Source of the DNA: Piscinibacter sp. HJYY11
GTDB lineage: Bacteria; Pseudomonadota; Gammaproteobacteria; Burkholderiales; Burkholderiaceae_C
Reading direction: 5' to 3'
Assembly: GCF_016735515.1 (NCBI RefSeq)
Contig: NZ_JAERQZ010000002.1
Coordinates: 310,001-374,000 of the forward strand
DNA length: 64,000 bases
Shown: one piece after another, positions 10,404 through 18,300 of the stretch
Position numbering within the stretch: the stretch's first letter is position 1
Layout of the letters: each line of letters opens with the position of its first letter
The notes under the pieces: generated by a model
Databases searched by the model: none
The model's input: only the letters and a program-made list of their open reading frames with translations
Told to the model about the DNA's origin: nothing
Program-made: the position numbers and the translations under genes

Positions 10404-12275
10404 CTCCTTCACGATGAGCCACTGGCTGCCGATCTGCTGCCAGACCAGGCTCTTCTGCATCACGTCGCTGAAGCCATCGGAGCGGTAGCTCTGCTTGAAC
10501 TGCGTCTCGACACGGTCGGGCGCCAGCTCGCGCGCGAGCACTTCTTCCAGCTTCACGTTGATGTCGCCTTTCTTGGCGACGAGCCGGCGGCGCTGTGCCT
10601 TCCAGCTGTCGGCATCGCCCCGCTCCGAGCGGAAGTCGGGCGCATAGAACGACAGGTAGCGGTCGACGTCCTTGGCTTCCCAGGCGGCGGCCCAGTCGTT
10701 GAGGCGCTTCACCGACAGCGCAGCAGGGCCGTTGGCCGAGGCGGCGGTGGGCTCGCTGGGCAGGGCCGGGGCCTTCGCCACGACCGGCTGCGTGCGTGGG
10801 GTGTTGCTGCTGGTGGTCGAGCCAGGTGTGGCGGGCACGCCCTGGTTCGGCAGCAAGGAGGTGGCGCGGCGGTTGAGTTCTTCCAGGTTCAGCGGCTGGA
10901 TCTCGATGGCGTCAAGCGGGCAGCGGCCCGGGCCTTCGTCGCCGGCTGACCAGTTCTCGGTGCCCGCCGGTGCTTCGCGGTCGCTGCGCAGGCCCAGCTG
11001 CGTGTTGAGGCGGCTCAGCGCGGCTTGCACACGCGCATAGGCGATGCCGAGGTCGAACTCGGCGTTGGCATACGAGCGACGGGCGGTGTAGAGCTCGTTC
11101 TCTGAGTTCAGGAGGTCGAGCAGGCTGCGCTGGCCGATGTCGAACTGCTGGCGGTACGCATCGCGCGCCTTCTCGATCGCGAGGGTGTTGCGGTCGAGGT
11201 AGACGAGCTGGTCGGCCAGCTTCTTCGTGTCGTTGTAGGCGATGGCGAGCACCTGGCGTACGTCGCGGCAGGCCTTGTCGCGCTGGTCGGCCGCCTGGTT
11301 CACGAGGTTGGCCTGTTGCCGCACGCGGGCGCGGTCGCTGCCGCCGTTGAAGAGGTTCCAGTTCAGCACAATCTCGGCCGAGGTGTCGTTGCGCTGGTCG
11401 CGCACGCCGTCGAAGTTCTTGCCGGTGCCCGAGCGGAAGCGCGCTTCCACCCTGGGCTGGTAGGCCGACTCGCGTGCGCTCAGCAGCTCCTTGGTGGCGC
11501 GCAGGGTCTCGATCGACGCGCTCACGGCCGGGTTGCGGCGAGCCGCTTCGAGCGAGGCCTCGTTGGCCGAGGCGGGCACGCCATCTTTCAGCTGCACCGG
11601 CAGCGGCATGTCCTTCGGGGGCGCCACGCCCACCACGCGCTGGTAGCGCGCCGAGACGTCGTGCAGGTTCGCGAGCTCGGTGCTGAGGTTGGACTCGGCG
11701 AGCGCCAGGCGGGCGCCGGCCTGTTCGAGGTCGACCCCGCGGCCCACGCCGGCCTTGAAGCGCGACTGGATCTGGTTGAAGGCGCTCTTGTGCTGCACGT
11801 AGTTGTCTTCGGCCAGCTGCACGAGGCGGCGGTAGCGCAGCACGTCGTAGTAGGCACGGGCGGCTTCGAGCGCGGTCTGTTCGGTGGCGTCGAGCAGCTC
11901 GAAATAACGTGCGAGCTTCTCGTGGCCGAGGCGGCCCACTTCGTTCTGAGTGGCCAGGCCATCCCACAGCAGCTGCGTCAGCGTGAGCGAGGCGCCGCTG
12001 CGGCTGAGCGACTGCTCCTGGGGTGTGCGGTTCGTCACACGGTCGCGGTCGCGTCCGGCGGAGGCACTGAGGTCGAGTCGTGGGAAGTAGCCACCGCGGG
12101 CCACGTCGACGGCATCGGCCGCGGCGCGGTAGGCGTTGAAGCGCGCGGTGACCTCGGGGCTGGTGTTGATCGCCTGCTGTGCTGCGGCCTTCAGAGCCTC
12201 ATTGCTCTGAGCACTGGCACTGGTGGTGAACACCAAGGCGAGGGCGAGAGTCAAGGCTCGGGTCTTGAAGTGCAT
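10392..12275 (-). CDS. lapE: TolC/LapE-type outer-membrane secretion pore with C-terminal Cds6/NTF2-like domain
   Basis: Predicted outer-membrane channel of the LapBCE type I secretion system. From the ATG at 12275 it is 627 residues: a signal peptide (about 1-22, ending TTSASA), then the two outer-membrane-efflux repeats typical of the AggA/LapE branch of TolC (about 30-440). These are followed by a Pro/Ser/Thr-rich linker and an extra domain of about 105 residues at the C-terminus. That domain (DWAAAWEAKDVDRYLSFY, SWKAQRRRLV, QSYRSDGFSDVMQKSLVW, WLIVKES) has the pattern of the NTF2-like domain at the end of Cds6-type L,D-transpeptidases. An upstream in-frame ATG at 12362 would place 29 basic residues before the signal peptide and is rejected. 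The symbol is given by analogy with the Lap locus. Confidence 0.85.
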   Translation of the reverse strand: MHFKTRALTLALALVFTTSASAQSNEALKAAAQQAINTSPEVTARFNAYRAAADAVDVARGGYFPRLDLSASAGRDRDRVTNRTPQEQSLSRSGASLTLTQLLWDGLATQNEVGRLGHEKLARYFELLDATEQTALEAARAYYDVLRYRRLVQLAEDNYVQHKSAFNQIQSRFKAGVGRGVDLEQAGARLALAESNLSTELANLHDVSARYQRVVGVAPPKDMPLPVQLKDGVPASANEASLEAARRNPAVSASIETLRATKELLSARESAYQPRVEARFRSGTGKNFDGVRDQRNDTSAEIVLNWNLFNGGSDRARVRQQANLVNQAADQRDKACRDVRQVLAIAYNDTKKLADQLVYLDRNTLAIEKARDAYRQQFDIGQRSLLDLLNSENELYTARRSYANAEFDLGIAYARVQAALSRLNTQLGLRSDREAPAGTENWSAGDEGPGRCPLDAIEIQPLNLEELNRRATSLLPNQGVPATPGSTTSSNTPRTQPVVAKAPALPSEPTAASANGPAALSVKRLNDWAAAWEAKDVDRYLSFYAPDFRSERGDADSWKAQRRRLVAKKGDINVKLEEVLARELAPDRVETQFKQSYRSDGFSDVMQKSLVWQQIGSQWLIVKESNR

Positions 12276-12292
12276 CAGGCAGGTCTTTCGGG

Positions 12293-12308
12293 TACGTCGT
12301 TCTACGTA
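12293..12308. promoter_or_regulatory. Dyad motif TACG-N8-CGTA upstream of the lapE-like gene
   Basis: On the minus strand this reads TACGTAGAACGACGTA, 18-33 nt upstream of the lapE-like start codon. It matches 13 of 16 bases of the motif at 3838-3853 between the sensor kinase and aceE. Binding by a regulator is inference. Confidence 0.35.
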
Positions 12309-12390
12309 GTGAGGGGTTCCTTCGACGCGGGGCGAGTTTACTTGCCGCGTTGCGAGGGTCACGCCCCCCTGACCGCATGTTCCGGTGGGA

Positions 12391-12434
12391 CTTTTTCACG
12401 ACGCCGGATCGCACGGGCGTGTTCCGTGAAAAAG
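12391..12434. promoter_or_regulatory. 10-bp perfect inverted repeat in the divergent lapE-lapG intergenic region
   Basis: CTTTTTCACG (12391-12400) and CGTGAAAAAG (12425-12434) are exact reverse complements 24 nt apart, in the 264-bp gap between the divergent lapE-like and lapG genes. This could be an operator pair or, in a long transcript, a stem. I see no clear sigma70 promoter in the rest of the gap. Confidence 0.4.
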
Positions 12435-12539
12435 GCCCGCTCCGTTGAATAGCACCGGACGCGCTGTCTCCCGGGAGAGAGGGCCTCAACTCCCGGCGCG
12501 GGATGACGACAACAGGTCGTTGAACCGTGCTCCGCGCCC

Positions 12540-13253
12540 GTGCCGTCCTTCCGCCTCACTTCATCGCCCGAACGAGACCTGCAAGTGCGCTGCACGCCGC
12601 TGCGCTTGTGGGTGGCCGCGTGGCTGATCGTCGCCTTGCTGGTGCCCGGCCTGCCCACGCAGGCTTGGGATGCGGAGCGCATGATGGCCGCGGCCCGGCG
12701 CATGTCGCCGCGCGCGGTGGCAGGGGTGCAGGTGCTGCAGCCGCTGCTCATGCAATCGGTCGGGCAGGACGAGCTGGCGCAGCTGCAGACCGTCAACCAG
12801 TTCTTCAACCGCCGCATCCAGTTCCGAGAAGACACCGAAGCCTGGGGCCAGGTCGACTACTGGGCGAGTCCGCTCGAGAGCCTGGACAAGGGCCAGGGCG
12901 ACTGCGAGGACTATGCGATCGCCAAGTACTTCAGCCTGCTCGCGGTGGGCATGCCGGTTGCCAAGTTGCGGCTGGTGTACGTGCGCGCCCAGATCGGCGG
13001 GCCGCAGGGCGTGACGCAGGCGCACATGGTGCTGGCCTACTATGCGGCACCCGGCGCCGAGCCGATGATCCTGGACAACCTCATCACCGAGGTGCGGCCC
13101 GCGTCGAGGCGGCCCGACCTGGTGCCGGTCTTCAGTTTCAACAGCGAAGGCTTGTGGCAAGGTGTGGGGCCGCAGGCCGCGGGCGACCCGTCGGCGCGCC
13201 TGTCGCGCTGGCGCGAGATTCTTGTGAAGGCGAGGGCGGAGGGGTTCCAATGA
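12540..13253 (+). CDS. lapG: LapG, periplasmic cysteine protease that cleaves the adhesin
   Basis: Bacterial transglutaminase-like cysteine proteinase of 237 residues. A hydrophobic segment at about 22-42 (LRLWVAAWLIVALLVPG, then LPTQA) is a signal peptide. The catalytic triad is Cys122 (GDCEDYA), His162 (QAHMVLAY) and Asp179 (ILDN). Asp121 and Glu123 beside the cysteine match the calcium-binding residues of characterised LapG. The known role is to cut the N-terminus of LapA-type adhesins after a dialanine and release them from the cell. The start is GTG at 12540; an in-frame GTG at 12585 would give a more compact signal peptide and is equally possible. It is followed by lapD after 49 nt, the usual order. 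Confidence 0.93.
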   Translation: MPSFRLTSSPERDLQVRCTPLRLWVAAWLIVALLVPGLPTQAWDAERMMAAARRMSPRAVAGVQVLQPLLMQSVGQDELAQLQTVNQFFNRRIQFREDTEAWGQVDYWASPLESLDKGQGDCEDYAIAKYFSLLAVGMPVAKLRLVYVRAQIGGPQGVTQAHMVLAYYAAPGAEPMILDNLITEVRPASRRPDLVPVFSFNSEGLWQGVGPQAAGDPSARLSRWREILVKARAEGFQ

Positions 13254-13302
13254 CCCCGATGATTCGAATGACGAAGGGCCAACGAACGAGAAGGACAAAG
13301 GC

Positions 13303-15231
13303 ATGTCGCTGATCCGGCAGATCTGGTTGTTGATGCTCGCGACGGTGCTGCTGGCCTATGCCGGCAGCGTGACGGTGTCGGTGGAATCGGCCCGGCACTA
13401 CCTGCAGACGCAGCTGCGCCTGAAGAACGCCGACAACGCCACCTCGCTGGCGCTGGCGCTCTCGCAGCAGAAGGGCGACCGCGAGCTGATGAACCTCCTG
13501 ATGTCGGCGCAGTACGACACCGGCTTCTACCGTCGCATCAAGTTCGTCGCCGCCGATGGCAGCGTGCCCTTCGTGCGCGAGGCGCAGGCCACCGGGCAAT
13601 TGGCGCCGGCGTGGTTCGTGGCGCTCGCGCCCATCGAGTCGGAGCCGGGCATCGCGCAGGTGTCGGATGGCTGGCGTGCATTGGGCAAGGTCGAGGTCGT
13701 GAGCCATTCCTTCTTCGCGCACGACGAGCTGTGGGCCGGCACGCTGCGCACCGCCGCGGCGCTGGCGGTGGTGGGGCTGCTCGCGGGGGCCGTGGGCGGG
13801 CTGCTGGTGCGGCGCATCCGCAAGCCGCTCGACTCGACGGTGGAACAGGCGCATGCGCTGGTGGCGGGCGAGTTCCGCACCGTGCCCGAGCCCAAGGTGC
13901 CGGAGCTGCAGCGCCTCACGCGCGCAATGAACACGATGGTGAGCCGCCTGCGCGTCACCTTCCAGGCGCAGGCCGACCAGCTGGACACCTTGCACAAGCA
14001 GGCCAACCTCGACCGGCTCACCGGCCTGTCGAACCGCGCCCACTTCCTGGGCCAGCTCACCGCCGCACTGCAGCGCGAAGACGGCACGGCCGAAGGCGGC
14101 CTCGTGCTGCTGCGCGTGATCGACCTCGCCGGCATCAACCGCAGCCTCGGCCACGCCGGTGCCGACCGTGTCATCACGACCATCGCGCAAGCGCTCAAGC
14201 CCTATGCCGAGCGTGCGAAGGGCTGCTTCCTCGGCCGCCTGAACGGCTCGGACTTCGCGCTGTGCCTGCCGGTGCCTGGCGTGGCGCGCGAGACGGCGCA
14301 GGCCTTGTCGGATGCACTGTCGGTGCTGCTCACGAGCCTGGGCGGCGGCGCGGGCATCTGCCTGGGCGCCATCGAGCTGCGCCGCGACATGACGCCCGCG
14401 CAGGTGATGAGCGCGGCCGACGCGGCGCTTGCGCGCGCGGAAGCGCGAGGCCGCTTCGCGGTAGAGCTCAGCAACGAGCCGGAGCACAGCGTGGCGATGC
14501 TGGGCGAAGCCGCCTGGCGGCAACGCATCCGCGATGCGCTGGTGCAGGGGCGCGTGCACCTCGTCAACTACCCGGTGGTCAACTCGCGCGGCGAGCTGCT
14601 GCACATGGAATGCCCGCTGCGCCTGCAGCTCGAAGAGAACGGCGAGTTCGAGCCCGCCGCACGCTGGCTGCCGCTGGCCATGCGCAGCCGCCTCACGGTC
14701 GACGTGGACGAACGCGCGCTCGCGCTGGCCATCGCCGAATCGGGCGCCGATGGCCAGTCGCGTTGCGTGAACCTCTCACCGGCGTCGCTCGCCGACAGCA
14801 GCTTCTCGGCACGCCTGCGCGCGCTGCTGTGGGACTCGCCGCGCGTGGCGCGCCTCATCTGGCTCGAAGTGGCCGAATCGGCCGCCGTCGAGCATTTCGA
14901 CCTGCTGCAGGAACTGAGCCGCCAACTGCGCCCGACCGGCGTGCGCCTCGGCCTCGAGCACGCGGGCGAGCGCCTGGGCCTCATCCCGCGCCTCTTCGAA
15001 GCCGGCCTCGACTACGTGAAGCTCGACGCCTCGATGATCACCGGCGTCGGCCAGGACGAGCACCGCGCCACCTTCGTGCGCGGCACAGTGACGCTGCTGC
15101 ACGGCCTGTCGCTGCAGGTCTACGCCGAAGGCGTGGCGAGCGCCGACGACGCGAAGGTGCTGTGGGAATGCGGCATCGACGGCTGCACCGGCCCCTACAT
15201 CTCCCAGCAAAACGCCCTCCCCGGTCGCTGA
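13303..15231 (+). CDS. lapD: LapD, inner-membrane c-di-GMP receptor that sequesters LapG
   Basis: 642 residues: membrane segment (5-25), periplasmic LapD/MoxY N-domain (26-150), second membrane segment (about 150-172), HAMP (172-225), GGDEF-like (238-385) and EAL-like (400-642) domains. Trp124 in the periplasmic DGW motif corresponds to the residue that inserts into LapG. GGDEF is replaced by NGSDF (314-318). The EAL motif reads ECP (Glu436), and the DDFG metal site reads LEHAG, so neither cyclase nor phosphodiesterase activity is expected. This fits a pure receptor: c-di-GMP bound to the EAL domain would drive the periplasmic domain to hold LapG. It sits directly after lapG and is convergent with lapA. 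Confidence 0.93.
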   Translation: MSLIRQIWLLMLATVLLAYAGSVTVSVESARHYLQTQLRLKNADNATSLALALSQQKGDRELMNLLMSAQYDTGFYRRIKFVAADGSVPFVREAQATGQLAPAWFVALAPIESEPGIAQVSDGWRALGKVEVVSHSFFAHDELWAGTLRTAAALAVVGLLAGAVGGLLVRRIRKPLDSTVEQAHALVAGEFRTVPEPKVPELQRLTRAMNTMVSRLRVTFQAQADQLDTLHKQANLDRLTGLSNRAHFLGQLTAALQREDGTAEGGLVLLRVIDLAGINRSLGHAGADRVITTIAQALKPYAERAKGCFLGRLNGSDFALCLPVPGVARETAQALSDALSVLLTSLGGGAGICLGAIELRRDMTPAQVMSAADAALARAEARGRFAVELSNEPEHSVAMLGEAAWRQRIRDALVQGRVHLVNYPVVNSRGELLHMECPLRLQLEENGEFEPAARWLPLAMRSRLTVDVDERALALAIAESGADGQSRCVNLSPASLADSSFSARLRALLWDSPRVARLIWLEVAESAAVEHFDLLQELSRQLRPTGVRLGLEHAGERLGLIPRLFEAGLDYVKLDASMITGVGQDEHRATFVRGTVTLLHGLSLQVYAEGVASADDAKVLWECGIDGCTGPYISQQNALPGR

Positions 15232-15234
15232 GCC

Positions 15235-15342
15235 CAAGCGAGCGCAGCGAAGCGCCCGATCAAGCCACGCCCAAGGCTCGGGTTTCCCGAGCCGATGGGT
15301 GGCGCCCCTCGGGGGCAGGAGCGCCAGCGACTGGGGGGCCCA
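15235..15342. repeat. Dispersed intergenic repeat with hairpin, copy 1
   Basis: About 108 bp between lapD and lapA stops, clearly similar along its whole length to copy 2 at 42176-42285. Best-conserved part: GGGGGCAGGAGC, then AGCGACTGGGGGGC. It contains a perfect 8-bp stem GGCTCGGG/CCCGAGCC with loop TTT (15275-15293) that may end both convergent transcripts. Confidence 0.75.
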
Positions 15343-18300
15343 TCAGCTCCCGTCGACAAGCAACTTCGACTTGCTCAGCAGGTCCTGGATGATCTGCTGA
15401 TCGGTCGTCAGCGCGCCGTTGCCCGTCAGGTCCACGCCCTGCAGCGTGATGGTCTGGTCGGTCTTGCTGGCGCTGAAGCCGGTCGAGAAGCCACCGCTGC
15501 TGCTGATCTGGATCACGGTGTTGCCACCGGTCACGCTGAAGTGCAGGTAGTTGCCGAGGTTGCCCGGGCCGCCCGACGCCGCCATCTCGCCCTGCAGCAG
15601 GTCGCGCAGGTCGAGCACGTCGCCACCGGCCGAGGGCAGGGCGGCGTTGAAGTCGGTGATCAGGTCGGCCGCCGGTGAGCCCGCGCCGCCCCGGTCGGCC
15701 AGCGACCAGCTGAACACGTCGGCCCCGAGGCCGCCGGTCATCGCGTCGTTGCCCGAGCCACCGGCCAGCGTGTCGGCGCCATCGCCACCCGAGAGGGTGT
15801 CGGTGCCGGCGCCGCCGCGCAGGATGTCGTCGCCGGTGCCACCGGTCAGGTTGTCATTGCCGAGGTCGCCCACCAGCAGGTCGTGGCCGGCACCCCCGTC
15901 GAGCGTGTCGTTGCCGGCACCCCCGTCGATGAGGTCGTTGGCGGCGTTGCCGGTCAAGGTGTTGTTGCCCGTGTCGCCGGCGATCGAGTTGGTGATCGCG
16001 CGCAGCGTCACTGTAGAGCTGCTGGTGTCGCCGTCGCTGTCGGTCAGCGTGTAGCCAATCGTCGTCGGGGCGATGGCCGCGGCCGTGCTGTTGGTGATGG
16101 TGTTGTACCTGATCGAGCCGATGCTGGCGTAGGCGTCGCTGTTGGCGGTGATCTCGATGCGGCCGATGTTGGAGTACTCGGCGGGAATCGCGAACGCCGC
16201 TTCCGAGTTGCTGTACACGCGGCCCAGCAGGTGGCCGTCGATGTGGTAGATCGCGTAGGTCAGCGCGACCGAGCCGCCGAGGTTGCTGTTGTCGTCATAG
16301 GGGTCGATGACCACGTTCTCCACGCCGTAGGCGGTGTTGAAGCGCACCACCAGCGTCTCGAGGTTGCCGACAGTCGAGTTCGTGTCGCTGGCGCCCGCGT
16401 CGGTGTTGACGCCGATGCCGCTACCGGTGCGGCGCACGCCGGCGTTCTCGAGCGTCGAGTTGCGCGCCACGCCGCTGAAGGTCAGGTCGCCGATCGTGAG
16501 CGTGGTGCCGGTGCTGGTGGAGCCCGTGAGTGCCACGGTCGTCGGCCCGGTCGACGGCGTGCCCGGCGTGTTGGCCGCCGACGGCGTGTACGTGTACGCG
16601 CCGTTGCTGCTGAAGCGCAGGCTGCTGCCGTCGCTCGCGTGCGTCCACACCAGCTGGCCGTTGTTCACCGTGTAGCTGCCGCCCGCGGCGGTGCCCGAGC
16701 CGTTTGCCACCAGATTGAAGGTCGCGCCCTGGAAGGTGACCGAGGTGACCCGCGCGTCGTCGACCGCGTTGTCGGCACCGGAGCCCTGCGCGCTGAAGTC
16801 GGTGCTGAGGCTGCCGACGGCGAGGCCGCCGTCGGTGTCCTTGCCGCTGATGACGTTGCCGGTGTAGCTCGTGTTGTTGGCGAAGAGCGTGTCGACGTCG
16901 GGGCGGGCCACCGGCTTGCCGTCGACCACGCTGAAGGCGAGGTTGGTGGCCGGCGTCACGTCGCCGTCGTTGTCGCGTGCGATGTAGCTGACGTTGAACG
17001 CATCGCCCTCGGAGGCCACGCCACCCGTGTAGTAGGTGTACTGGCCATTGGCGAAGTTGAAGGTCAGCGTGCCGTAGGTGAAGCCGCGGCTGGCGTTCAG
17101 CGTGAGCGTGTCGCCGGTCAGCGGCGAGCCGGCCGGGAAGCCGCCGGTCCAGCTGATCTGGTTGCTGCCGTTGAAGGTGAAGGTGACCGGCGTGTCGGGC
17201 GAGCCGTTGTTGTTGGTGTCGAGCTGCAGGGTGATCGACTGCACGTAGCCGTCGTCCGCACCGAGGGCGTTGCTCAGGCCATCGGCGCCGCTCACCACGC
17301 TGCCGCCGTTGGCCACCGGCACGGTCGTCAGGAGCGTGTTCGACAGCTCGTTGAGGTCGGGCACGATGATGGCCGGGTCGGTGACGCCGTTGCCGTCGCT
17401 GTCGACGTTGTGGATGCCGTTCAGCGGGCCGGTGTTGGAGATGCCGCTGCCGATGCCCACCGCGTACGACGAGATGTTGTTGTTGGCCGCGAAGGTGGCG
17501 AAGCCGGTCGACACCGCCGGGCTGGTGGTGTCGCCCTCGGTGGGCACGCCGTCCGACAGGAAGTACAGGATGTTCTCGCGGCTCTGGTCGACGGTGCCGA
17601 AGGCCGTCTGCGTCGCGTTCAGCGCTTCGGTGTAGTCGGTGCCGCCCGAGCCGTTGATCGCGTTGATGGCGGCGATCAGCTGCGTCTTGTCGGTATAGGC
17701 CACGTTGCCGTTGAGCACGCTCGCCGTCGAGGCGAAGGTGACCAGCTTGACCGAGACGTTCTGCGCCTGGTCGTAGTACTGGTTCACGAGCTCGATCAGC
17801 GCGGCCTTGGCCATCGCCAGGCGGGTGGTGATGTTCACCGTGCCGTCGGCATTGACCTGACGCACCTGGCCACCCGCGCCCTGGTCGGTCATGGAGCCCG
17901 AGACGTCGAGCACCAGCACCAGGTTGTACGACGGCAGCGCGTCTTCGGTCACGTTCACCGTGCGGTCGTAGGCCTGCGGGCGGTCGTCGACGATGTTGAC
18001 CTGCACGTTGCCGCTGCCGGTGTTGGTGGCGTACGAGATCGCCTGGGTCAGCGTGTTGTTGCCACCGCCCGCGGCATGGGCCACGTTGTCGTTGAGCTGG
18101 TAGGTGTAGTCGCCAAGGCCGGTGCCCGAGACGTCGACCGTCAGCACGCCGGCGTTGACGCCGCCCACGACCTGCTGCACGCCGACGTAGCCGGCGCGTG
18201 CATCGAGGTCGCCCGCGCCGTTGTCGGTCACGCCGCCCACGCTGGTGATGGACGTGGCCCCCGGGTCGTTGCTCAGGAGGTTGCCGCTGATCGAGCGCAC

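Noticed and set aside
12276..12362. Longer TolC-like start at 12362
   Set aside because: It would bury the signal peptide behind 29 basic residues.
13303..15231. lapD as an active dual cyclase/phosphodiesterase
   Set aside because: Both signature motifs and the EAL metal loop are replaced; neighbours and the periplasmic domain point to a receptor.
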